Shown here: positions 32,111-42,620 of the stretch, piece by piece
Layout: each line of letters starts with the position of its first letter
How positions within the stretch are numbered: position 1 is the stretch's first letter
DNA from: Eumeta japonica
Taxonomy: Eukaryota > Arthropoda > Insecta > Lepidoptera > Psychidae
Reading direction: 5' to 3'
Length of the DNA: 64,000 bases
NCBI GenBank assembly: GCA_005406025.1
Contig: BGZK01000544.1
Location: forward strand, 124,001-188,000
Notes under the pieces: model-generated
Seen by the model: the letters and a program-made list of their open reading frames with translations, nothing else
The model's database searches: none
What the model was told of the DNA's origin: nothing
Made by a program: the position numbers and the translations under genes

Positions 32111-32875
32111 ATAATGATTCATTTATTTTAACATTTTTCGCTTTAAATACATTAATATTCGGTTTTTATTTCATGAAAAATTAAGTTTATTGGAATTATT
32201 ACCCCATTGAAGTTTCGGGTTTCTTCGTTCACCGATACACCAATTATGTTTCTTTTTAGTGTTTTATTGAACCGTATTTTAAAAGACGCAAATTGACCGC
32301 TGTCGTTTGATTTTAAATTATGTGAATAATAAATTTATTCTATGGTTTAATATTTGTGCAGATATTATCGATACACATTTCACAGATAAAAGTGATTCTC
32401 GTTGGAACTAAAAAGAAATTAAACAGATTATAATAACCGAAGAATTCCAAAATCTTACTGCAGTGATTGCTGGCACCTAATAAATTTATTTTGAACTATC
32501 TACATATAACTATGTTTTCACTTCTTTTATTAATCTAACATAAAGCTTGATTCATTATAGACTCAAATAATTCGTATGAGTAATGAAGGGGCCTATCTAC
32601 GCACATTATGACTAGCTGCTGGAGTTCCACAAAGACTATTTCAATAACCCACTCAACAGAAAGGTTTAAATATCCGTTATTTCTTTAAACTTTAAATTAT
32701 TTCTTATTAGTATCAAAGATCCGTCACGTATTAAACTCTCTCTGCTGGAGAAGCTATCAATCTGTAGATTGACAAAAACAAACGGTAGCTGGTATTTCCT
32801 GAGCCAATGCTCCGCATTAACAAATTATTAAATTAGCGTTTATTTCCAATTTTGTTGGGGTTTTCTTAATAATAA
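32111..32875. other. AT-rich spacer, possibly the 5' part of the jockey-like element
   Basis: 32111-32350 may continue the element upstream on the minus strand, but no motif is clear. The rest shows nothing recognisable. Confidence 0.3.
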
Positions 32876-32985
32876 GCCGAATCATAGTACAGATTCAAAA
32901 CGTTTTTTTTCAATAATAGAAAGCTATACTAGTCCTGAGTGACAGATAATTAACATAACCCCCACGAAACCGGTTGACCCTTCAG
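32876..32985. repeat. Block U3, far part
   Basis: 'ccgaatcatagtacagattcaaaacg', 'agaaagctatactagtcctgagtgacag' and 'aattaacataacccc' match 14838-14930 (U2) and 37630-37725 (U4). Confidence 0.55.
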
Positions 32986-34660
32986 GCCATCTCTAAAACT
33001 TCTTACTACTTTTGAGCTCAAAGTGTTAAAAGTAAAGGAGCAGTAAATTACTCAGCTCGTCTTACTCGAAAAATCGATTTTATTGCTTTTTCAAGCTCTT
33101 CGAGTTCATAAATGCGGGTCTAATACGTTTTGAGCCCTTATAATTCAAATGTATTAGAAAACATATTAAAAACCACTTTATTTTTTTCAATTACTATGTC
33201 TTTGGAATACGTTGTTTGATTTTGAGCTGCTTTATGGTATCTGATGCAGTTTTTTAAACAGAGAAATATGACTGTGTACCAAAATCTTCGAAAAATAAAC
33301 TTGTTGGAAAAACACATTTCTTGATATGTTTTCGTCGAACGAACTATTGAACGAACAGATCGATTTTAATACAATTCTCAAAGATCGATGCTGTATTTTA
33401 AAGAGAACGACTGATTATATCTTAGAATTTATCGGTAAAGCAGTTTATAAATATTTTAGAAAATACTTTTTAAAAAATTTACTCTAAAGATTACTTTTGA
33501 ACAAATAGACGAATTTTAATGCAGTTTGTGGCAATCAATGCAACTATTGTAGGAAAATCGGCAATTAGATTTTGGTATCGATCGATAAGGTAATCTAAAA
33601 GTTATTTCAAAAAACATTTCTTTAAAAATGTTATTTTTGAGATTTCAAAAAATAACAACTGAAATTAGTTCGAAGTTTCAGGAAGTTTAAGCCAAGTGAA
33701 TCCCTTTCGTAAGTGTGTTTCGAACGGTTAATCCGTTCAAAAGTTATGAGAGGCTTACACACACAGGTACACAGTATACACACAGACAACAGATACACAG
33801 TCATTGAGATAATCAACATATATATCACTCGAGAAATTGTTGAAATAGATAGATCCCTAAGATCCTAAAATGTAAAACTTAGACCAATAAAAGCTTAAAC
33901 GTATACCAAAATATTTAAATATATATGTAAATAAAGCTGTTTAATTAAAATCAGTTTAGGAAAAAAGGGCAGCATTAACAAATAATATTTTAAAATTACT
34001 AAGTTATAAAGTCATACAAAACAAAAATACTTTTGCTGATCTCGTATTTATTAAACCAAAGAACTTAAATTTAAACATATATTGTTCAGGTTTGTACTGT
34101 ACATAAATTCAAAGTAAATCAGTTAACAAAACAAAAAGTGTTAACACTATAAGACACATGAAAACTAATTTTAACACAACCATCAACTTCAACGACGTAA
34201 TGACGTACTTCAAGTGTTATTTTCTATTATTTAAGAAATATGCTATTTTGGATATGAATTGATTTGAAATGATGAAACAATTCAAATGAAATCGTCAAAC
34301 TGCCACGCCGACTATTATATAACATTATTTAAATAAAATATTTAAACTGTGTTTTATGTATTCTATGAACACCAGTCTATTGACACTATATTAACAATAA
34401 TCTGCCATATTTTTACTATATACAATATATGTTATTTATTTGGTGTCATAGTAATAGCTATATTTTAATCATTACATATATTAAGACAAATAATACCAAA
34501 CTTTATGCTATTTGTAAGAAATACGACTTTTTACAAAATTATCTTTTATGATTTCAACATTTAATAATGGAAAAATGTTTCTGTTCATCAATATATGCTT
34601 TTGTATAAGCATTTTCATTTTATTTGTTTTATGTTTGTAGCCCTATAAGGTTACAAGTTA
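32986..34660. other. AT-rich spacer with a non-LTR-tail-like region
   Basis: 33330-33420 and 33490-33570 are diverged direct repeats ('gaacgaacagatcgattttaatacaattct', 'gaacaaatagacgaattttaatgcagttt'). 33715-33800 ('cgttcaaaagttatgagaggcttacacacacagg') has the look of a lepidopteran LINE tail. 33800-34660 holds nothing recognisable. Confidence 0.35.
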
Positions 34661-34669
34661 TCACACTAT

Positions 34670-34953
34670 ACAACCGTCGAGAATCTTCTTCGTAAAACAA
34701 GCTTATTAAGAAGACGAGAAAGCTTGCTTTGGTCAGATCTGAGGTGAATTCTAAAGGTACTGCTTTTGTGGCAAAACAAAAAAAAAATACAGGTACATCT
34801 CTTATACACAGATTACTAATTGTTTGATAGGTAACTGATTTTCTCGTATGGGACCACAGCAGTCAATTCCCACCCTTTGAAAAGGACGACATGGAGTTCT
34901 GTCATTAGGTGATGATGGGCTCAATACCTAATGACAAAACTCCATGTCGTCCT
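34670..34953 (-). mobile_element. BEL/Pao-type integrase fragment with an inverted copy of its own sequence
   Basis: The minus strand gives DRTPCRPFQRVGIDCCGPI (about 34845-34905), then, lower down, FATKAVPLEFTSDLTKASF (about 34720-34780). This is the order in integrases of BEL/Pao retrotransposons, with a short break between the two pieces. 34883-34910 is repeated inverted at 34926-34953, making a hairpin with 28-bp near-perfect arms. Only a fragment; no LTR was seen. Confidence 0.65.
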
Positions 34954-35039
34954 GGTGGGCTGCCTTTGCTTTAAAGTCTGAAGCACTGTAATTTATTGTA
35001 CTTATTAAAAACAATTTATTGGTAAAAGTATCACAAAAA

Positions 35040-35919
35040 TCACATTATTCTGTAAGATAATCCCCTGTTGCGACGCTCTACCCACAAGTCCTCAATTGTT
35101 TCGTTTTTAAAAGCGAACATTATATTACAAGTCATCGTTTCAATTATTATTACCGCGTAAGTTATTGATCCTAAAATAAATCCTTTACAATTCTCAAAGG
35201 CGAACAGCAAAAACATCGGGCAACTGCTCACGAAAAATACCAATGTGGCTACTTTCAATTTGAGGCCTTTGTTTTGAGCTGCGTAATGGACACTCTCCTC
35301 TAAATCTAACAATTCTCCCTTCACTAACGAATATACAACTGTCATATAGACTATGAAATTTATTATTATAATAAAGAACTTGAATAAGCTTTCAATCTTC
35401 ACATATATGAAAAATTTCGTAATCCACGTCGAGTAGACTAAATCGATTAACGTGGGCACGGAGACGAGCAGCGGCAATCCCCCAAGCGAAAAGCGTCACC
35501 TTCAGCAATCTTCTTGTACGTGGTGTTTTGAATATTTTCACTAGAGTCATGTAGTACATCATAGAACCAATCATAAGCCAACAACACACAGTATCTTGCA
35601 GGAAAAATACGAACATGTCAAAATATATTTCATATTCTATAAAAAAATCAAAACAAAATATTTTAAGTATACAATTACTAATAATTGTTACATAATACAG
35701 TGTATAACTCAATATTATATTTGTAAATACACAGTTCTTGAAAGACCTCCATTTGGGTATAAAAATCCATGTTATGACGCAACGCAGTGAAGCCACAACG
35801 GAGCTTACAGCAGCTATACACCAAGTTAAGTTCAAAATAACGATAACGATTCCAAATATTAACATCATTATCGTATTTTCATCGAGCAATTCGTTCACTG
35901 TATCGGTTGTGTAATTCAT
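35040..35919 (-). pseudogene. Class B-like seven-transmembrane receptor, copy 4 (one-base frameshift)
   Basis: Two overlapping frames, 35392-35919 and 35040-35477, together cover the whole receptor, about 292 residues if one base is ignored. The break is in a run of five C at 35479-35483; copies 1-3 have four C at this place. The ATG at 35917-35919 gives MNYTTDTVNE with an N-Y-T sequon. Before the break are KNCVFTNIILSY and CCWLMIGSMMYYMT; after it PLLVSVPTLIDLVY, the TM6 string ATLVFFVSSCPM and, in TM7, ETMTCNIMFAFKNET. The rest is free of stops, so the lesion is either very young or a sequencing error in a homopolymer. The TM2-TM3 loop differs strongly from the other copies. Confidence 0.75.
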
Positions 35920-35967
35920 ATTCACTGTTACTGAAGAATGCGTTCACACAGGTTACAGTTAATATCG

Positions 35968-35982
35968 CAATATTTATTTAAG
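35968..35982 (-). promoter_or_regulatory. Conserved TATA-like block upstream of receptor copy 4
   Basis: Same word and spacing as in copies 1 and 3, followed by 'atcattacag-attaaggtggagtt' at about 36001-36024. Confidence 0.32.
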
Positions 35983-37880
35983 TGACAGAAAGTGCCATTT
36001 ATCATTACAGATTAAGGTGGAGTTCCATTACACGCGACAGATGTTAAATGTCGAGCTCAAAATCGGTGACGGCAAAAGGAATGTGAAAATATACAAAAGT
36101 GTATACATGTAAAGTTCTGTATTACAAGTACAATATTGTATTTTTAATACTGAACTTAAGTATATCTTACGTCTAACTACAGTTATTCGACACATCTACT
36201 CTACGTTAATTATAAAGCGACGATGCTTTTTCATCACTAGATACGATTCCTTCTTTTAAACTTACGCTACAAAAATTTACTCAATAATTTTATCGTGAAT
36301 TTAAAACGTTATAATAATACGTATTTTATATTTATACTAGTAACCGCTCTGAATCTTTTCGAACGCATATAAAATAAGTATATTACCTTTGTCACTTTTC
36401 TGTCTTGTACATAAATAGTGATCGTCAATTTTCGACAGAGATGATGCAGTGGTTACTCTAAACACTAATAAAAGTCAATAGCATGTATTCATAATGTAAA
36501 TTTATAATAACAATTTTTCATCCGTATCAAACGATTTTATTTGCGATCAATTTATATTGTAAATGAAAACCCTTTTTGTCGGTTATAAAAATCACAGACT
36601 TATAATTAATGTACATTTTAATGTAAAAATGTTGTTATGATAGTAATATATTAAAACGTCCATACTTACCACAGAAGCTTTTCTTGCAATTAGGTTGCAA
36701 GAAAAGCTAATGTAATGTAATTAAGTTATTGAAATTCCTTTTTGCACTAATTAAATATCTGACAGATGTAAAACAAGTTCGAGATATAATGATAACGTAG
36801 CTGTGAAAGTATGCTGACAACAAATTTTCTTTGAATCGGAACGCCCGTTTTTAACTTTTGTTATACTGAAATTGAACTGAATCGGAATCCGCTAACGAAT
36901 TTCAAAAAATCAGCTCCATAATTCTAATACTTTTATCAGACTTACTTTTACCAAAGACAATGTAATTTATTTATTTAAAGATTATTTTCTTAACTGAGTT
37001 TTGTCTTACGGTGATCGTTTTGACGAAAAATGACAGCAACAAATTAATATTTTTGTTTTTGTTGAAAAAGTCGATGGTAGTTCGCGTGTAATAAAACGTA
37101 CCTTAAATCCGATAAAGCGTTAACATATAGGAATAAAATGTTATCAAATATTAATAATGAGTGTTCTAATTAACCCGTTTGAAAACTAATTTGTATGTTG
37201 GAATTTATACTTGTTAGTGCCATTTGCCTGGTTTTCCTTTTCTTTAACAAAATTTAATATATTCATATTTCAACTCTCTAAAGGTTATAAATTGGAATAT
37301 GAGTCAGACTTGTGCGTTAAGGGTTCTACTTATCTGATTAATGTAATACTGCACAACTTTTGAGTTTACATTATAAATAAAATACGTAAAGACCTAAGTT
37401 ATTAGAAATAGTATTTATTACTTTAAAAAGCATGTGTGAATTTATTTTGTTTTCTATAATGTAATAATGACCACAAGTAATACATAATGCATAAACTTAA
37501 TGAATAAAAATCATCGTAATATGTGTATTTGTTATTTATACTTTCGTGTTGTTATCAGATTGTCCGGATAGAAGAGAGTTTGAAAAAAAAAAGCAGCTTT
37601 TATCTTTAACTTGTCTGCGTATTCGTACTATTGAAGGGAGTTACTGTATCAATTCTGAAAACACTTTCATTAACAGAGAGATACTCTAATCCTGAGTGAA
37701 ACAAATTACTAATGTTACCCCGGCTTAGTCCGAATCGGAATTACGATACGTAATGGAGTCGCAATAAAAGCGGACCAAGGACCGATGTGGAACCGGTACA
37801 AAACTAAAAACGCGACGGAAAATAAAATCAAGAACCTTTCTGGGATGAAAACGAGGTGAGACTGTTAGTGAGATTGACAC
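35983..37880. repeat. Block U4, upstream flank of receptor copy 4
   Basis: Follows U1 and U2 in order: the promoter-like blocks, 'ctacagttattcgacacatctactctacg', 'ttcgacagagatgatgca', 'ataaaacgtaccttaaatccgataaagcgtt', 'tttgcctggttttccttt', 'atatgagtcagacttgtgcg'. 37620-37880 matches 14830-15070. No conserved open frame was seen. Confidence 0.65.
36676..36708. repeat. Perfect 14-bp-arm hairpin in block U4
   Basis: AGCTTTTCTTGCAA, five bases, then its exact reverse complement. At the matching place U1 and U2 have only one arm-like stretch (aaagcttctata). Confidence 0.85.
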
Positions 37881-38219
37881 CAAAATAGATTGCCATGTAA
37901 AAGCTTAGTATGTTTGTAAAAGTAATTTTGTTAAAAAAGGTCGTGAAATATAAAAACATAGGTACGCCCGATTGACTTTAACTATTAGGTACTACTTATA
38001 AATGGTTAATATTTATGAGTTGCTATTCTTTTTGTGACGTTTTGTATAAAGTCTTCAAAAGTGGTCGTCCGCGAATGAATTTCTGAGAGTTAAATTAAAT
38101 GTGATACGTACGAGAGTCAAATTGAACTAAATGAAAACGTGAATATAAACAATCATATTATAAGATAGCTTGCATAAGATGGGAATTAAAAGAAAATTAT
38201 AAAAATTACCGCTTATAAA

Positions 38220-38707
38220 TCTTTTTTTTTTATAAACAATTGGATTATTTTCTATGCACCTTTATTTAATTTAGCATGTAGAAGACAGCATTTCGAAAAC
38301 ATAAACGAGAGCGACTTCCAAATTAATCAAAATAGCTTTCCGTCAGTTGAAAGATTAAGTTCTAAACTTATCAAACAAACCCAATCTGCATCACGTAAAA
38401 CGAGGCGTTTGTGACACAGGATCATAATTTTTGTGCAGCAGTGATACAAAAACGACAGGGCGTGCTTCGTTAAAACTAGTGCACGTGCGATGGCAGTACC
38501 GATGGTACCAGATAACGCGTCCGATTGTAGGAGCCGTGTAAAACTAGTTACCGCGTTGTGGCCGTGCGCCGGCGTTAGTGACGCGTGCACGGACATTTTT
38601 AGGGTCCTGTTTATAGTAAGGAGAACCGACAATGTGCGTTCACTGCGCTGACAAGAAATAAAAAATTTGGTAAAACCAGATGTGCGTGCCTTAAGCGCTC
38701 GTGTCAT
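38220..38707. repeat. Block U4, far part, matching U1 at 2520-2860
   Basis: The two copies share long strings such as 'taccgatggtaccagata' and 'aggagaaccgacaatgtg'. The minus strand is open for 126 codons (38327-38707). In U1 both strands are broken by indels, and substitutions are not concentrated at silent positions in either frame. It is therefore listed as a repeat of unknown nature rather than a gene. Confidence 0.55.
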
Positions 38708-38907
38708 ATGTATGTTATTTAAATTAGAGGTTTAGAATAACATATGAGCTTTTCATCAAATCTCCTCTTTTTTATTTTTGATTTTGAAACAGTTTTATAG
38801 TAAACTTAAATCAAAAACAGGGTAGGCATTTTATTCATATTAATTATACATCATAATGCAAAATTATATGTGTAGTTTAATGCATGATTTTTTTTCACTT
38901 TTAACGA

Positions 38908-39018
38908 GAATGTTTTATATTACTACCGCCATCTGTTGGTAATTATAGAAATAGACAACTTCACGCTCAATTTATTTTTTTAATTGCCAACTGATGGCGG
39001 TAATAATATAAAACATTC
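38908..39018. mobile_element. 111-bp palindromic MITE-like element
   Basis: Ends are GAATGTTTTATATTACTACC (38908 on) and its near-perfect inverse ending at 39018. Inverted arms of about 38 bp surround a 35-bp centre. Two small differences occur between the arms. No coding capacity. Confidence 0.8.
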
Positions 39019-40109
39019 ATCTCAACCTCTATTTTACATATTTAAACGAAATGGCGGATCAAAACATGAATAACTGCCAGTTAAAAAATTCAATTACAGC
39101 TAATCGGTACTAAATCAAGCTGTGATTTTCAATACAGTTATTCCCAATCGATTATTGATGAGATTGAAAAAGAAATTGAGTTTAGAAGTTAAATAGTTTT
39201 TTAGTTATCGTGGTCACAACCAGTGTAGACGGGATTTTCAGGCGAGAGTAGAAGCATACCTTACGCTGGCGCTGAGGGATTTAAAACTGCAGCAGAAAAG
39301 CTTATAGTCATATGCACCCAGAAGTCATATAAGTTATACAACTACAAAGATGTGGATATGTACAGACATCAAATATTATTAAAACGTAAGTGGATAAAAT
39401 TTTAATTGAAAATTTCAAAATGGAATTCTTTGTACGTATTTTTTGTATCTTCTCTGGGTTGAGATTTTAATTAGAGAGATGTAAATTTAGTTAATTTTGA
39501 CGTTATAAAACCACTTCAATATGTGGTAATTAAGAATCTCCCATTAGAAGAACATCATTAACTAGCACTATCTTTACATTAAGCATTATGATATAAAGAT
39601 TTGCATTGAAGATTTGAAGATAGTTTACAAGTAGAATTTCAAAGGAAAGCGAAACATTATAAGAGATTATTAAATATTTGTTCAAATATTTTATATATTA
39701 TATTACACTAAAATTAAAAAAGTAAAATGTTATAGTAGAGCTCCGTTTAATTACGGAAGCTACTTACGATTTTCAGAAAACGATCCTCGTAGTTGTATAC
39801 TCAATTTAAGAAAGGGCACAGGGAAATTATTTCCCTGTGATTTCTGAACATCAAAAATGTGTTCACAATTTTGTTCTTTTGATTTTTTCGGTAGAACAAT
39901 AACAAGTAAAATATAATAGAGACACATAAATTGGGCCTAGATTGTGTAAGAATTTACAGTATGAACACAAACATTCGGATAAATTCTTTTTCATCAGAGT
40001 ATTCTACAGTTAAAGAAATGGAAACAAATAGTTATTAAGATGACAGATCCGATCAACACCTGCTCATGATATGACATTATGACATGATCTACAAAACGTT
40101 AACCAAATG
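39019..40109. other. AT-rich spacer
   Basis: 39180-39330 has slightly higher GC; no recognisable gene or element. Confidence 0.4.
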
Positions 40110-40300
40110 AAACAGGATGACGGGTTCTTGATTGCCTACAGGCCTGATTTCAATCTTCTTAAGGTTGAATCTTCTAGATCTTGCCTGCACCTCTTAGACT
40201 TCGTTTTTCATGGAAGAATATGTGCGTAGAGATAACTGGAGCGTCATCTTAGTAATGCATCAGCTGTGGATAGTTATGTTATTTATAACTCGATAAAAAT
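40110..40300. repeat. Segment shared with U1 3228-3400
   Basis: 'acaggcctgatttcaatc', 'ttcatggaagaatatgtgcgtagagataactgga' and 'gatagttatgttatttataactc' match U1 in order, so it probably marks the far edge of block U4. Confidence 0.5.
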
Positions 40301-41500
40301 GAAGGGTTGAAATTGTTCAACTTCGATTTATGTCTAGTTGAAGAAATTGAGAAAATCGAAAATTTAGGCAATAGTTCTTCTATTCGACCTTCGCTAGTAC
40401 CTCATTACTCTACGAAAGCAGTTTTAGTTTATATATGTACATATATTGCTACTACACATATCGTACAGCTATGTCATTTGACAAGGTTTTGCTTTTACAA
40501 GTTTATCTGTGTAAATGTTTTCCCAGGAAAACCGTGATTATAAACAAAAAAATTTTTTTTGGTACGAAGTTCCTTATGGGGAGTTGTGAAGGGTACCCTA
40601 GCTGGCAAAAAAAGTCCGTAACGTTAAATAAAAGCTTTTTTTTTTTTATGTAAAGTCTATGTATGATGGCTATACATTGTCTAATGTATAGTCTACGTGA
40701 TGACTGTTATTTTTTTATATAATATTACGTCTAAATCCCAGTGGACTAAATAAAACGTATAAACAAATAAATTGCCAAATGGCACTACGTGACATTATTA
40801 GCCTGGAAACAGATAGATATTTTTTTCGTATCACGTATATGTATTATGTATACAATAATGTAAGAAGTGAATAGAAGCAAGTTTTCTGATGGGAAATTAT
40901 TACGAACGAAGCCCCGTCCTTCGGGTACTAATTATTAATCAATATCGCTAATATATTTAAAAGGCATTAAATATATAAGCGATGTTATGGAATAGCACCT
41001 AATATAAATTAAGTAAATTTATTGTATTATTTTTTATCTTAAGTTTCTATTTAAAGTTACAATAATCACCAGCAACAGACTTTACTTCGCCCTTGACCAG
41101 CTCCTTCCTCGACAGCATGTAACGTTTAATTATTATTGCCGCCGCTATCAAAGACGTAATCTTGGAGTTCATGAGAACTCAGCGGCGTTCGTGTCGCACA
41201 ATTTCACGAGTAATGTCATTTTTGGGGTACTTGTTCTTATGCTTTTAATGAGAATAAGTACTATAATGACTTTTGTGGAAGCAAGTATCATTACCGTTGG
41301 CCGGACTTGTTTTTAAAATTACGTACCTCATAATTTGACACAAATCCACCTAGATTCATGGAGAAAATGCGTGAGTAACAATAATAAACTTAAGGAGGTT
41401 TATAAATGTGAAAGTCATTTAAAAATATAAACCATAATGGCTGTATCTGTGGCACGATCGCGCAGCCAGCTCTACGAATTTACAAAATGTAAATGATTTT
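40301..41500. other. AT-rich spacer with a GC-rich island at ~41080-41240
   Basis: The island ('ttattgccgccgctatcaaagacg', 'ctcagcggcgttcgtgtcgcac') stands out in AT-rich surroundings. The minus strand is open for about 40 codons here (from an ATG near 41173), which is too short to call. The rest shows nothing. Confidence 0.35.
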
Positions 41501-41501
41501 C

Positions 41502-41789
41502 TTACGAAATTCCTCGTGGAGTGTCTCTATCGGTAAAATACTTAAGAATGTATTCATACAAATTAAAGTCTAGCGAATAACCACAGCTTATCAGTTGAAC
41601 TTGTACAGTAAAACTTTTTTTGGAGGTGCTTTTCAATAAAATTTGAACACTTTTCCAAAAAGGAAAACAACTAACAGCAAATGAAGAATAAACAATGATA
41701 ATGAAAAATTTCACTGCAGAATCGATATTACGAAAAAGTATATGAAAGACTGTCGAAGGTTCGTGGGGAGGTCTTTGCTGAGTCGCCAT
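41502..41789 (-). other. Weak exon candidate, 95 codons
   Basis: The frame opens at an ATG at 41787-41789 and encodes one hydrophobic stretch (residues ~28-46, VKFFIIIVYSSFAVSCFPF) within mixed residues. The stop TAA is part of GTAAGA, a good splice donor, immediately after the GGAATTTC codons, so the frame could be a first coding exon. No family is recognised and no clear downstream exon was found. It may be chance. Confidence 0.2.
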
Positions 41790-42222
41790 TACTTCTATAT
41801 TTGTTACGGAGAGATAGATTTTTTATTTATACCGCTTTGAATCAAAAACTCAACAAAAACGTTCGAACGATCGATGTCTGATGTCTTCAAATAACAAAAA
41901 TAAATAGGAGTTTACTGTTTGTAAATATATATATATATATTATAAATGTCTATAAACTATTTATAAATATTATAAAAACAATATTTTTTATTATCATTTT
42001 TGTTTATTACAATAAAAGAAAATGATACAATAAAAATATGTATCATTTTTTTTTCATTATTGTAAAAAAACGAACGAGTAGTTAAGTACAGTGTTATGTT
42101 CAATAATAAATTGTACGCTTTTGTTGTATAATATTTCGGTATAGTCTGTACTGGATTTAAAGCAGGTATTCAGCACCAATTAAACGAAATCATATTACGA
42201 GTATAAGAAATTATTTTTTGAC
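41790..42222. other. AT-rich spacer
   Basis: A short (AT)n run near 41925-41942; nothing else is recognised. Confidence 0.4.
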
Positions 42223-42420
42223 TGCCCGATTGGCGCAGTCGGTAGTGACCTGCTTGCTGCGCTGGGAGCGTGGGTTCGATTCCCGCACAAGGCAAGCATT
42301 TATTTATTTAATTAAAAAATAATGTTTGTCTCTAGTCTGGGTGTTTCCACGTATTATACGTATAAATTTACAAAAAAATATCTAATATTATATTAACTAA
42401 CTAATACTAATCATAGTACG
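42223..42420 (+). mobile_element. tRNA-derived SINE, lepidopteran type
   Basis: The head at 42223-42295 has a perfect RNA polymerase III A box (TGGCGCAGTCGG, 42231-42242) and B box (GGTTCGATTCC, 42273-42283). The anticodon stem does not fold properly and the acceptor ends pair only in part, so it is not a working tRNA. It is followed by 'aatgtttgtctctagtctgggtgtttccacgtattatacg', like the body of the common lepidopteran SINE ('gatgttttcagtgtctgggtgttt'). Confidence 0.8.
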
Positions 42421-42545
42421 AGCCATTCAATATTCCTAAAAAGAAGAGTGGTTTGGGGGTCGTTAAAACATTAAATAAGTCTTGGCTCGAATATATTTAA
42501 TATAATTTTTACTCAAAAAGCAATACTTCATAGCGTCGTGTTACA

Positions 42546-42620
42546 TTCATTAGTGCGCCCGACCAGCGCTTGATTGCACAAAGAGCGACTAATTCGGTTC
42601 CCGCTCGGTAGCTCGGCCAC
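42546..42620. other. GC-rich island containing the shared 53-bp element, copy 1
   Basis: 'attcattagtgc' and, at 42565-42597, 'agcgcttgattgcacaaaga-gcgactaattcgg' recur at 47709-47762. It contains ACAAAG (a TCF/HMG-type word) and CTAATT (a homeodomain-type word). A regulatory role is inference. Confidence 0.4.

Noticed and set aside
42223..42295. A functional tRNA gene
   Set aside because: A and B boxes are perfect, but the anticodon arm does not fold and the acceptor stem is half unpaired; the sequence continues into a known SINE body.
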